Assembly: GCA_027943335.1 (NCBI GenBank)
Contig: BSBK01001578.1
Coordinates: 617,501 to 681,500 of the forward strand
Reading direction: 5' to 3'
DNA from: Chamaecyparis obtusa
Lineage: Eukaryota > Streptophyta > Pinopsida > Cupressales > Cupressaceae
Length of the DNA: 64,000 bases
How positions within the stretch are numbered: position 1 is the stretch's first letter; each line of letters begins with the position of its first letter. The notes below the pieces were generated by a model, which worked only from the letters and a program-made list of their open reading frames with translations, did not search any database and was not told the DNA's origin. This document shows positions 26,836 through 40,580 of the stretch, piece by piece. A program made the position numbers and the translations under genes.

Positions 26836-27847
26836 TGTAATACCCCAAAATTGGCACCTAATAAATTCAATTAATTTTGGTGCATTTTCGTCAATTTTAC
26901 GTCTCCAAAGTCCTAGTTCCCTAGGCAATTTTCTCTCTCCCACTTGACTTAATTCAACTTGATGTCAATTGCAAAGACCCTAATTGCATTAATCAAATAT
27001 TAAAATTAATTCCTAAAGTCTTCAACTTTTATTAGCTAAATTACCCCTATGATAAATTAATTTAATCCTAAAGTTCTAAGTACTTGGAATTAAATTAAAC
27101 CCACCCCATTTGGCTAATATACATGAAAAGGAATTAATAATTACTTGTTATTTGAATGGACACTCATTTTTGAATTAACAATTCATAATATTTGAAAGGT
27201 CACCCTGTGTGGCATTTTCCATTCTTTTAATAAGTAATTTATGCATTTTTGTCTCAAGTGGGAATGAAGAGTTAGGAGTTTCAAATCAATAACTCCTTCA
27301 TTCTCTTCCTAGACTTTTCTATTTAATGAGCCTCGTTTCTTCATTCAAGGAGAGTAATTGAACTATAGTATTTTTGTGTCTCAAATTCAAAGCTTTTAAT
27401 TGAATTTTATTATAATTTTCATTTAGTTTAATAGTGCATATTCATATACTTAGTTTGGCTTATTTGCTCATAGCTTAGTCTAATCTCATATTTATTTCAA
27501 GTTCTTTAGAATAATCTGCACTTCATATTTTCTTTCCAAGCTATCTAGATTAATATCATATTTAGATTTCAAAGCATCTTAGATTAAATTACACTCATTC
27601 TAGTTTAATTTCAGTTTTTTGCTTATCATTTTAGCTTTTGAAAATCCTCCATTGTAGAATCGGTCTTATGGTTGTTGGCTCTCCAATCTGAGAGTAATTA
27701 AACACCTCGTCTACATAGGAGGCAACAGGTCGCTTCACCACAGATTTCAAATTGAGTAATTCATACTCTCTCCTATAATTTGATCATGTGAGTAATGACC
27801 ATGTTGCATGTGTAGTTGGATTAGAGGTCCACATTCAACTATATACA
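26836..27847 (+). mobile_element. 5' LTR of the Tat element
   Basis: 1012 bp, aligned end to end with 44090-45114. Starts TGTAATACCCCAAAATTGGC, ends CAACTATATACA. A weak TATA-like CTATTTAATG lies near 27320; transcription start not determined. Confidence 0.95.
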
Positions 27848-27850
27848 TTT

Positions 27851-27868
27851 TGGTACCCACGGTGGGCC
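27851..27868 (+). other. Primer binding site
   Basis: TGGTACCCACGGTGGGCC lies three bases after the 5' LTR, where a tRNA 3' end primes minus-strand DNA. It resembles the TGGCGCCCACCGTGGGGC form common in Tat elements, with several C-to-T or G-to-A-like changes. Confidence 0.75.
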
Positions 27869-30039
27869 AGAAAGATCAATTTCTAGCCTCATTCTCATTT
27901 TTTTTTTATAGGAAATCTAAGCTTTGTCATGCGTCTGTACTGTCTATGTACGGATTATCGCGTGAGATTCCAAAGTGTGCCATGTGAAGTTTCACCCCCT
28001 GTAGCACTCTCTCACGTGAGCTGATGCATCCTCACGTGGCTCCCTGTACTTTCTCTCGTGCTATGGGGTACTTCCTCATGCAAGATTTGGATACAGTGGT
28101 TTAAAATTTTTAGTTTCTATCTTTCCTATTTCAAATTTCTGATAGTTTCCTATTTGCTGTTGTTTATTATTTCTTTGTTATTTTCACAGCGTAACAATTT
28201 TCTGCAGGACGTTTGACAAAGAACATAAAACATGCTAATGGTTTGATTGCAAGACGATAGTCGAAGACTTGCTAAAATGTTGTGTTTGTTTCTTGCTTTC
28301 ATTCACATAGTCTAAATAGGGCTCCATTAAAATTTCTTGAGGATTTTGATAGTGAGAAGGGAATTTGGCTATTCATTACATGGAGGTGATGACCATGAAT
28401 GAACCTGAAATCCTAATGATCTTACTAATATGACAAATTCTTGGGGAAGCAGAGAAAGGTAGTGAATCTTTACACTTCTATTTTCCAGGGGATTATGCTC
28501 TTCTCCCTTTGAGAGAAACAGAAACCCAAAAGCTTGTAGATGTGGTGGAGTGAAGCTAACTCAGTGATGAATCTTCTTGATATGTTTGGGTGAAGTGATA
28601 AGGTAGAGAAGTATGCTCTTCTCTCTTTGAGAGAAAAAAAAAATCAAACCCTCGGATCTAAACCAAGTTGTATCACCTTTAGAGGGCCTGCTGAAAGTTG
28701 AACCTCCGGGAATGACCCAAGAGAGTACGCACCTTTCGCCAGTGATTTCGACTCACTCTAATAAAGAACATTTTGTTGATTCTAAAGACTCCAAAACCAT
28801 GTTAGCTTCCTTCTTAAGACTTTGACTATCATCTTGAGAAGGCTTCATCTGTTATACTGAGCGGTGCCGCTCCTAGCCCTGCTTGCAGGGGTGTATGACT
28901 TTCAGGTGTTGGTGTGGCTGCGAGGCCTCAACCCTGTATCAGGGTCACAGAAGGTTAGCGTGAATGAAAGCCTATTAAAAACTTTCCTTAGCTAGTGGCC
29001 TACCCAGTTCACCTCTGAAAGGAGTCATAATCTTTGCACAGGGAGGGGGAAGAATCTCTCCTGTAGATTTCCATCATAGGCATACACCTGGACACTTGAA
29101 GGTGGTTGTGACACTAGCCCCTGCTACAAGGGTAACCTTTGAATGTACACTATTGAGTCCTTGGAAACACCAAAAACACGGGTGCCCTCTAGGGGGTGAC
29201 ACGGCTGTGTTAGGTGCATGTATGCGCATAAGCAATGGGGCAAAGGTTTTGTCTTCTCACCATTTTTTTTGTAGGACTAAGCTATGTTTTTGTTATCAAG
29301 TCTTAAACATTGTCCAATCATCATCAAACAAAGACTCCCCTAATGCTATCAAGTTGCTTTGTCCTTGATAGGTCTGTTAACGATTGCTTCTTGTATCACA
29401 ACTTCTTGATTTGAACCTTTGTGTCTTTAAACAAATGCTTGAAATCCTAAAATGAGATTGTTGATTAAACTATTCTTCAAACCTGTCAGGAAACTGGATT
29501 TTCTGTCAGACATCAATTCAGGTTGTACCTCAAAATTCAACTTTAACCTCAAAAAGTATGTCAGATTGTCAAATTTTGCACTTTCCCCATGTGAAGTTTC
29601 ACTCTTTAGAGCACTTTCTCGTGTGAGACTTTTCTCTCTCGCACAGCCTGGTACTCTCTCGCATGAGATTGTAGCCTAGTTTCCAAAAATAGAGACCCGT
29701 TTGCCATTGACTGTTTGACTTTTTATCTGATCTGCTTTTTGTCTGAGGTCTATTTTTCTACTTTCCTATCGTTCACTGTCAGAAACTAGTTGTTTTGAGA
29801 TAGGAATCGATCAATCTTTTCTTTGACTCATGTCATCTCTCATTGGTTTATCTTATCTCTTTATGCCTTTTGTATCTAATGTTGCAATAGTCTTATCTCG
29901 ACTGTTCTAGCCACCTCTTTTGATGATTCGTACCAAGTCCATCTTGCATCTTGGCTATTCTATCCTTTATCTCCTTTGTGTTGTTCTTAGAGACCGAGTC
30001 TAGCATTATCCCGAGTCTTGTCTCATTTCATCTTCGTCT
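27869..30039 (+). other. Untranslated leader of the Tat element
   Basis: About 2.2 kb between primer site and gag with no long frame. Two related blocks, 27955-28085 and 29585-29665, contain ATGTGAAGTTTCAC followed by CTCTCACGTGAG- or CTCGTGTGAG-like words. Long leaders are usual in this lineage and hold packaging signals, which cannot be located here. Confidence 0.6.
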
Positions 30040-32872
30040 ATGACTGTCATGACTAGAATTGGCAAGACTTATCCCATTCAAAATCTTGATCAAGGTAGAA
30101 GCGAACATCCTAATCAAGAAATAGATCATCTTGAATCTGTTACAAAATCTGAACTTTGTGAGATATCCTTGACTTCCTCATTGAATACTTCGAAAGATAG
30201 TCTGTCTCAACCATCACCTTAGGTGTTTCAAGAGTGTTTTAATCCATTGTTTGAAGTGCAACCTGGTTTCTCATTTCAAGACCAAGACAACTCATTCTTC
30301 CAAGAGAACTCATTGTTTCACAACTTTGGAAGACCTCTTCCTTGAACTAATCCTATTATCATACCTGTTGATCCTACTGAGAATAGTCCTATCATTGAAC
30401 CTAGTGATACTATTGACGATATCTTCTCACCTAAATTTGTTAAATCTTTTGATCCTGTTCATTCACCAAAGGTTACCGTGGCCACGCCCTTTAAGCACTA
30501 GACATATCATTTCATTAAGAATTCATATACTGCACAAGCCTACAACAAGATGGGAGATCCATTTGATTTCCAACCAGGCAAGTATAGTCAAACCTTTGAT
30601 CAATCTCAAAACAATCAATATCATGGTCAATCCTCTAATGACCCACGTCATGCTCAACCTCGGAATGAGAAACCTCATGGTCAATCTCAACATGACCAAA
30701 ATCAGTCCCACAATGATGATCAATCTCGAAGTAAACCTCAAGGTGCTCGACAACCCGCCTATTTCTATCGTCCTCCTCCATTTGATTAGAACCAAGATGA
30801 TCAGCAATAAGATCCAATCCTGAGTATTTATGAGATCCTTGGGAATGAAAATGAAGTGATAAATCAACAGGATATATACGCTGCCAAAGCTAATAAGGGT
30901 CTTATTAAAATGATGGAAATCCTTCTCCTAGAGGAGAAAGAAAAGTACTTCCTTGAGCTAGCTAAACAAGGGGCCAAGTTACCCCAAGACTATCAAGTTG
31001 AAACACACGTAGCTAAGGAAGAAGAAACTAAGACCGCAAAGTTGCAAAAGATGGTCTAAGAAATGCAAGATCAGATTAGTCAACTTGTGAGGAATAAAGA
31101 CAAACCCGCTCAACAATTTACGATGGAAAGTATGTCCTTTCCTTTTGATAGAAGTCTTCATATGCCACCTTTTCCCAGAGGTGTAGAACACCCTAAATAT
31201 GAAAAATAATTCGGTGCAATGGATCCCCAAGATCACTTAAGGGAGTTTGGTGCATTGTCTATGGAATTCATGCACGATCAGACATATCTTATGCGCTTGT
31301 TTCCTCATAGTTTGGGCAGACCAGCTATGGAATGGTTCTCTAGATTGCCTACTGGTATTAAAACTTTTGACGAAATGGCTAATCTTTTTCTCTAGCACTA
31401 CTCACATAATAGTCAGCATCCAGTCAACATCTGAGATCTTTGCAACTTAAAACAGCAATAGGGAGAATCTTTCCTAACATTTCTCCAAAGGTGGAGACAA
31501 TTATGTATGAAGTGTCCTCATAAGATACCAGAGTCTGAGAGACTTGATATTTTCTTGGACAATCTTGTCCCAGACTTTGGATACCAAGGGTAATTGCAAG
31601 GTCCTCTTATTTTTGATAGTATGATCAAACAAGCAGTGTGAATAGAGGCCTTTATGATCAAGAAGGGAGAATTAACTTTGAATAAGGACAATAAACAAGG
31701 ATTCTCCACAAACAAGGATAAAGGAAAGACTACCAATAAGAATAGAGATGTAGTAAATGATGGAGTGGTGGATAATGTTACTATGAAGCCTTCAAAGCAT
31801 ACTTTTAATCTTACTTCCAGTATAAAAGTGGCTAAGGCTGTCGAAAAGACCACAATGGATAATCAACAAACTTCAAGATTTCCTAGGAACAAACCTTGGG
31901 CCTCTCGACCCAAGCATGATTTCACCTCTTTGGGAGAGCCTCTTCATGTGGTCTATAAAACTCTTATAAAGAATTAGATTCTTACTCCTTTGGAAAAGCG
32001 TACTTATGACCCACAACCACGACCTCATTGGTGGAATGATAATGCTTACTGTGACTATCACCATAACATTGGTCATAAGACTTCTACTTGTCTCCAACTA
32101 AAGCATAAAGTTCAAGATCTCATTGACAATGGTGACATCCTTGTGGAGAACCATAATAAGAATTCTGACCACCAAGCTTTTAAGGATCCCTTCCCTCATG
32201 AGAAGGGTGAGTCTTCAAATGCCAAGAATACCAATGCTAAAGTCAATTACATGTACACTAATAATGACAATGTTATTGGTATGATCGAACCTATCAAGAT
32301 AGAGTATTGTGACATGATCACTTCTAAAGGGAGTGGTAATGCTCCCAAATATAAGACTCCTTTTATCTTGCGTAGTTCTACGTCTCATTCATCTGAATCT
32401 AAATAATCTCAAGATTGTGCTAATCTTGTCACTCGATCGTGAGGAAGAGTTGTTTTGAAAGGTCTTAACACTTTTGCATTCACTCTGAAACAAATGGTGG
32501 ATAAGAGATCCGATACTTCCACATCCGCTCTGAAGAAAATTGTAGATAAGACTGTTGTTGGCCCCGCCAACAAGAACGTGAAATCTGTTCCTATGGCTAG
32601 CTCGGCTAGTTATAGCATTTTAGATCAACTCCAGTGAACCAATGCTCAGATTACCATTTTTGAGTTGTTGAAGATCTCACCTGCTCATAGGCAGATTTTG
32701 GATAAGGCCTTTGCTGAGGCAAACATTCCTAAGGATCTCGATCTCAATCAGTTCCAATCTATGGTGGGTCATTTAACTTCACCTCACTATCTATCCTTCT
32801 CTAAAGAAGATGATCACTCTTTGAGTCACCCGCATAATGCTCCCTTGCATATAGAGGTCATGATAGGTCTAA
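30040..32872 (+). pseudogene. gag polyprotein of the Tat element
   Basis: A single frame (frame 1) from the ATG at 30040, interrupted by about 16 stops but no frameshift. The N-terminal part is Gln/Asn/His-rich (about 30590-30780). The capsid-like retrotransposon gag domain follows (DPQDHLREFGALSMEF; GRPAMEWFSRLPTGI at about 31318; GESFLTFLQRWRQLC). A zinc-knuckle-like segment CDYHHNIGHKTSTCLQLKHK lies at about 32050. Gag forms the particle that packages element RNA. Stops at 31432 (TGA before DLCNL) and 31459 (TAG after LKQQ) fall where Arg and Gln are expected. Confidence 0.88.
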
Positions 32873-34150
32873 GCACATCTGTCGAGTTCTCCTAGACAAC
32901 GGTGCTAGTCTTAATATATGTTTCCCTAAACTGCTCAATCAGCTAGGTTATGATGAGAATTGTATAGACCCTCGCAAAAAGATTACCATCAAAGCTTATG
33001 ATGAGGAAGAATGCAAGTCCCAAGGCTTAGTTGTGCTACCTATCCACATAGGTCCTATTGAGAGAGATGTTACTTTCCAAGTGCTTGATATTCCTCTTGC
33101 CTACAATATCTTGTTGGGTAGGCCTTGGATTCATGAGATGCAAGCTGTTCCATCCATGTATCATCAATGCATTAAGTTCTCATTCCATGGGGTGGAAGAC
33201 ACCGTACCAACAAATACCAATTTCTCTTGCAACACTCTTCCACAAACCACAGATAGCTTTGTTCCAGCAAATAGAGAATCTACTGAGTTTTATTATGCTA
33301 AGCTGAAAGAAATGGAACAAACATTGAGACTTAAGGATACAGGCATGGGAGAATACCAAATGGAACCTGTGCTATCACTAGATTCTCTACCTCTGTCTCC
33401 ACGCTCTTATGGGAGACCTTTTGAGGACAACAAACTTTCTAATGCTCCTCCTCAAATAGTTTATGATGGCACCTTTGTAAGGGCCTCTACACCTTTAGAA
33501 GATGAGGATGAAGAGAGAGCTATCAGAGCTTGGATCTATAAAGGAAAATAAATAGTTGAAACAATCACTCCACCTCTAGATTTAGAGAAAGAACCATATA
33601 GTGAAACCTTCAAGATCATGAAGTGCTTCGGTTATAAGGGAAGTGGTCCTATAGGGAAAAATGATAATGGCTTACTAAAACCCATTGAAGCTACAAGCCC
33701 CTGCACAAAAGATACTAGTGGCTTAGGCTTTAAAAAGACTCCCTTTCATTTGGGGACCAAGAAATTTGTGTCAGCTCCTGAGCTTGAACCTGAACCTGAA
33801 CAAGAAATTGAAGATGCCACTCTAGAATTGAATCCAAAGGACAGCTCTGATGAAGATACATTTCCATATCCTATTCCTCTAGATCTTGTGGCACTCTTTT
33901 CCTAACTTGATGAGCCTATCATACCTATTCATATGGTAGAGATAGATACTGATACTGATAATGATTCTAATAGAACTTCTTTAGTGTACCAATTCACATA
34001 TGAGGAATGTAAAGTAACAATAAATGATGATCCTAATTTTCAAGGTGAATGATATAGGCCACCACATTTTCAAAATTATTTTGAACAAGAACAACTTTAG
34101 CAAGCTATTAATGCCACAAGGGATAATAATGAGTTGATGATGCCGCTAAT
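32873..34150 (+). pseudogene. Retroviral-type aspartic protease and linker of the Tat element
   Basis: Frame 3, entered by loss of one base near 32872. The protease active site reads RVLLDNGASLNICFP at 32883-32925; Asp-Asn-Gly in place of Asp-Ser/Thr-Gly also occurs in relatives. ILLGRPWIHEM at about 33105 is the C-terminal protease signature. The long linker that follows contains IMKCFGYKGSGPIGK and an acidic tract rich in Glu-Pro, with stops at 33549, 33903, 34050 and 34098 and a frame change near 34150. The enzyme would cut the gag-pol polyprotein. Confidence 0.85.
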
Positions 34151-36327
34151 GAAATTCCTACATCAAGTATTGACTCACATGAATATGAATTTGACTCTTT
34201 GTCTAATGCTACTTATGATGTAGACATAGATACTGTTCACGTGTATGAAAGACTCCTCAAAGTAGGTGAAGGGTCTAGCACTAGGCCGCATGAATTAGAC
34301 ACCACTAATGTTAAAATGTCCTCTACTTCTGATGTCAGGTCTTATAGGGATTCGAATGCTCCTTTGGATGAATCTCTCTAGGTCTTGACTTTCTCATCAG
34401 TGCTTTTGAGGGTTATACCGTGAATGCAGTTGAACCAGTCAATACTTGCCTTTCACTCCGTTGTCCCGATCTGATAAATTGGAACTCCCCTTTTGAATCC
34501 AATGAAGTCCTAACATTCCAGAATGATTATGATCTAGCCTATTACCTCCATGCTATTGAACCTATGATGTCCTCCACCAGTGAAAGTAGTGTCAACGTGA
34601 CAGAGGCGGATATCAAGTATCTCAATCAAAAAATTAAAAGAAGAAAAAATAGATGCTCTGATGGTGAAAACCACTTTGTGGCAGTATCAGAGCCAAAAAT
34701 AGTAAAAATAAAAGATGCATCTGAGGGTGAAAACGTCTCTAAGGCACCCAAGGATGAGATACTTGATATGCTTATGAGCCACTTTCAAGAGAGGTCGTCA
34801 GTATTGATTGAGCCAACACAGCTAGTAAATTTGGGTACAGGGGCTGCTCCACAGATTATTCATCTAGCACAATCATTGTCTGTTGAAGAAAAAGAAGAGT
34901 TCATGAGCTTCTTCTAGAGCAAGAAAATAAACTTTGCATGGACCTACTCTGACATGCCTATATTAGACCCCAATCTAATCTTGCATCATTTGTCCATTGC
35001 ACCAGGTATCAAACCTCTTAAATAGAAGCTACGAAAAATGCATCCACACGTAGTGCTTTTGGTTAAAGCAAAGCTAGAAAAGCTTCTTAAGGCTGGCTTC
35101 ATAAGAACTATTGATTATGCAGAATGGATTTCAAACATTTTTCTAGTCACTAAACATGATAAATCCGTTCATGTGTGTACAGATTTCAGAGATCTCAATA
35201 AGGCATGTCCGAAGGATGACTTCCCACTGCCTAATATTGATATGATAGTTGACATGACAATAGGATATGAGATGTATTCCTTGATGGATGGATTTTCTGG
35301 ATATAATCAAATCAAAATTGTGCTAGAAGATCAAGAAAAGACCACTTTTACATGTGCTTGGGGTACCTTTTGCTGGAATGTCATGCCTTTTGGGCTTAAG
35401 AATGCTAGAGCAACATATCAGAGAGTTGTTACTACTATTTTCCATGATATGATGCATAAAACAATGGAGGATTATGTGGATGATACTTTAGCCAAAATCA
35501 TGTAGCAAAGAACTCATCTCATAGATTTGAGTCCCATCCTTGACCACATGGAACAATTTAGTCTCAGACTTAATCTGAAGAAATGTGCTTTTGGTGTTAC
35601 TTCTGGGAAACTCTTGGGTTATATCATCTCAACTAAAGGCATAGAAGTGGATCCTGAAAAGGTGCAAGCTATTATGGACATGCCTCCACCCAAGAATATT
35701 AGTCAAATGAGAGGATTATAAGGAAGGCTACAATCTATCTGACATTTTATTTCACAGTCGGCCGACAAGTCACAACCCTTTACTAAAACTTTGCATAAGA
35801 ATGTGACTTATGAATGGAATGAGGAATGTGACGAGGGACTCACTCAAATAAAACAATATCTTTCCAATCCACCAATTATGATGCCTCCTATTCATGGGAA
35901 GTCACTTATACTATACATCTCAGCAAAAAACACATCTTTGGGTGCTCTCCTAGCTCAAGAAGATTAGAACAACAAAGAGAGATCCATATACTATATTAGC
36001 AGAACATTGGTTGCCTATGAAATGAATTACTCTGTCATTGAGAAGGCTGGTTTAGTAGTGGTATTTGCTTCTCAGAAGTTGCAGCATTATATGCTAGCTC
36101 ACACCATAAGGCTTATTGCAAAAATTGATCCACTTAATTACTTGTTGAGCAAGGCTGCCCTCATAGGTAGATTAGCAAAATGGGTAATGATACTTAGTGA
36201 ATTTGACATTGAGTATGTGGAGAGAAAAGATATTAAGGGACAAGCAATTGTTGATCAGCTGGTGGAAGCTCCTTTGAAAGATCATCAACCTTTGAGTATT
36301 GAATTCCTAGATGAATCCATCATGCTT
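34151..36327 (+). pseudogene. Reverse transcriptase and first RNase H of the Tat element
   Basis: After a short frame-2 stretch, frame 1 carries the RT: GFIRTIDYAEWISNIFLV, TDFRDLNKACPKDDFPLPNI (from 35181), YSLMDGFSGYNQI, MPFGLKNARATYQR and the catalytic YVDD at about 35476. The classic gypsy RNase H follows (SLGALLAQED; AKWVMILSEFDIEYV at 36178; KDIKGQAIVDQL). Stops at 35023, 35503, 35719, 35737 and 35966; those at 35023 and 35719 replace expected Gln and 35737 expected Arg. RT and RNase H copy element RNA into DNA. Confidence 0.93.
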
Positions 36328-36999
36328 CTCACACATCAATCTTGGAGCATGTTCTTTGATGGATCATTCACTTAGCAAGGATTTGGTGTAGGCATTCTAT
36401 TTGTTACACCTCAAAGATATCATTGCCAAAAGCATATAAAATGTTGTTTCCCTGCAGAAACAACATAGTTGAATATGAAGCTCTCATTAATGGAATGAAG
36501 ATAGCCCTTTAATGGTGTGTGGATGAGCTCAAGGTCTTTGGAGACTCGCAGTTAATCATCAATCAAGTCAACGATGTCTACCAAACTAAAGATGACAAGC
36601 TAATACCTTACAAAAGAATGGTGGATGATCTCAAATAGTACTTTGCACACATTTCTTTCTAGCAGATTCCAAGGGCAGATAATAAATCAGCTGATGCTAT
36701 GGCCACTCTCACCTCAATGTTACAAATGCTAGAAAATGACTTCAGGCACGAATTTCTAGTGGAGGCATTACACTACCCTACCTATGATATTCCTAAATCT
36801 CAGATGATCTATTCAGTCATTGGACATGATTCATCCTGCTACCACCATATCTTTTCCTACCTTCATGACCAGATCATTCTAGACACCTATACCCAAAATG
36901 AAAAGCGTCACCTCATTCATACTGCTTCACAGTATGTCCTCATAGAAAATGACTTGTATAGACGGGGTCTAGATGGTACCCTCCTTAGGTGCTTAAAAA
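36328..36999 (+). pseudogene. Second (archaeal-type) RNase H of the Tat element
   Basis: WSMFFDGSFT at 36343 begins the second RNase H; then NNIVEYEALINGMKIAL, KVFGDSQLIINQVND at 36531 and IPRADNKSADAMATL at 36667. Asp, Glu and Asp catalytic positions are visible in FDGS, EYEAL and GDSQ. The frame moves from 1 to 3 at about 36420. Stops at 36373, 36511, 36637 and 36661. Presence of this extra domain is the main basis for the Tat assignment. Confidence 0.9.
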
Positions 37000-38093
37000 C
37001 CCGATGAGTCCAAACGTGCGCTAGCTGAGGTACACGAAAGTATCTTTGGGTCTCATTCTAGTGGTCTGATGTTAGCCTGGAAACTTATTAGAGTTGGTTA
37101 TTACTAGCCAAATATGGAAAAAGAAGTTGTTCAATATGCCAAGACTTACAAGCAATGCCAATTTCATGGGAATCTAATTCATGCTCCTGCTAATGAGCTT
37201 AGTCCCCTCATCAGTTTCTGGCCATTTTAGCAATGGGCCTTCGACTTGGTCGGTCAAATACATCATTCTTCTTCAAGAGAGCACAAGTTCATCATCACAG
37301 CTATTGATTACTTTACCAAGTGGGTTGAGGTAGTGCCTCTAGCTGTAGCTGATCGCAAGACCGTTTCTATGTTCATACTGAACTATATCATTTACAGATA
37401 TCATATACCCTCATCTATTATCACTGACAATGGGGGACAATTCAAAAATAAGGACCTGACAGACTTATGCACCAAATTCAGAACTATTCAACACTAGTCA
37501 TCTATCTATTATCCTCAAGGTAATGGACAAGCATAAGCTTCTAATAAGACAATTCTGAAAATCTTGCACCGAATAGTTCATAAATCTGGTAGAGATTGGC
37601 ATCTCCAGATTAATCTGGCTTTGTGGGCCTACAGGACAAGTATCCGAACACCAATGGGGGCCACTCCTATTGCCTTGGTTTATGGAGCAGAGGCAGTATT
37701 ACCTATTGAGGTCGAGATTCCAACATTGTGAATCTCTTTGAGGGGCCTCATCACTGATGAAGAAAATAGAATATCCTGGCTTCAAGAGCTCGAGTTACTT
37801 GATGAAAGTTGGAAGGTGGCATTCAATCATCTAAGAGCATACCAAAAGAGGATGTTGAAGCCTATAATATTTAAGTCAGACAAAGAGAATTCCAATTGGG
37901 TAATCTCGTCCTAAGAGAGAACCCCAAAAATTAGCAGCAGCAAATCCAAGAAGGGAAATTTGAACCAAACTAGCTTGGTCTGTATGTCATTACCATAGCA
38001 TTTGGTTCTAGCACTTATCGACTCTCCACCACTGAAGGAGAACAGCTCAAAGAGCCTATCAACGCTCTTCATTTGAAGAAGTTCTATAGTTGA
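37000..38093 (+). pseudogene. Integrase of the Tat element
   Basis: The zinc-binding domain reads EVHESIFGSHSSG ... YAKTYKQCQ; the first Cys of the usual CxxC is Tyr. The core carries FDLVGQIHHS (first Asp), ITDNGGQF at 37418 (second Asp) and QGNGQA at 37516, where the catalytic Glu is replaced by TAA (37534). The C-terminal part runs to INALHLKKFYS and the stop at 38091, after a frame change near 37885. Stops at 37106 (expected Trp), 37226, 37495, 37729 (expected Arg), 37929 and 37968. Inactive. Confidence 0.92.
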
Positions 38094-38206
38094 GACATTC
38101 TCGGCATGCTCATGTACATATTTATTGGTCCTGAAAAAATCCAAAAAAATGATATATTGTAAAAATCCTAAAAATTGCAAAATGTCCTAAAAAAATGATC
38201 ATCTTA

Positions 38207-38462
38207 GTGAAAACCTGGTAAACAGGCACCTTGATAATAATAAAAAAAATAGAAAATTGAGAAAATACAAAAAAAGTGAAAAGATCAAAAATACAAAAAA
38301 AATGAAATATTCAAAAAATACAAAAAAATAAAAAAAGGAAAAAGTACAAAAAAAATTTGAAAAAGAAGAAAATGTACCATTGATGAAAACCTAGTAAATA
38401 GGCATCATGGTAGCAAAAATAAAATCTCTACCAAGATGGTGAAAACCTGGTAAACAGGCACC
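38207..38462 (+). repeat. A-rich spacer with a thrice-repeated 24-bp motif
   Basis: GTGAAAACCTGGTAAACAGG(CACC) occurs at 38207-38230, as a diverged copy at about 38383-38406 and again at 38440-38462. Between them is A-rich low-complexity sequence. It begins about 110 bp after pol ends. Confidence 0.85.
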
Positions 38463-38726
38463 TCTTGTTTCCTGAAGCTACATCTCATCTCAATGTTGCT
38501 TGGCTTTTAGTTTCCTGCTTTAGTTCGCTTTCTCATTTTCCTACTTTAGTTTGTTTCCTGCTTCTAGTATGTTTCCTACTTTAGTTTGCTAGCTCATGCA
38601 CTTGCCTTCAAGTTGTCTTTGAGATTTTCCTCGACTCTTCATGGATTGGAACTAGTTCACACTTGGGGGCACCTTCCTGGTCTAGGGGGCATTGTCCTAT
38701 CACTTTTGGAAGTTTTGTTTGTGCAT

Positions 38727-39117
38727 CAGTCACCAGCGATTCCCACTGCATCTGCCTATTGATGCCTAGCTACTTTTGAGATTTCTCTCCTTGAGGATCT
38801 CTCATGTATCGGTCGCCAGTGGTTCTCACTATGTCTACCTACTGATACTTAGCTCTCATTCGAATATCTCTCTTTTGGGATCTCTTCCTTACATCATTCA
38901 CCAATGGTTCTCACTGCGTCTGTCTATTGATGTTTCGCTTGTGTTTTATTCTCTCTTTTGAGAATCTTCCTTGTATCGGTCACTAGTGGTTCTCACTACA
39001 TTCACCTGCTGATACTTGGTCTGTGCTCTAATATTTTCTTGAGACTTCATCTCTTGCAACGGTCACCAGTGGTTCTCACTATGTCTGCCTGCTGTCACTA
39101 TCCTGTCGAGACTTCAA
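38727..39117 (+). repeat. Tandem repeat, about 83-bp period, five copies
   Basis: CGGTCACCAGTGGTTCTCAC followed by a CTGCCTGCTGATAC-like phrase recurs at 38727, 38810, 38895, 38977 and 39060 (the last partial). Copies are diverged. It lies in the non-coding spacer of the Tat element. Confidence 0.88.
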
Positions 39118-40506
<1,389 letters not shown>

Positions 40507-40580
40507 GAACAATTTCATGTACAAAAGAGAAGGTGCTACTCGAGCATAGTATCAAAAATGGACTATAATGTACAAGTATA

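Noticed and set aside
30523..30867. 114-codon minus-strand frame and a 190-codon plus-strand frame (30251-30823) over gag
   Set aside because: Shadows of the gag frame, which is recognised by domain order in frame 1.
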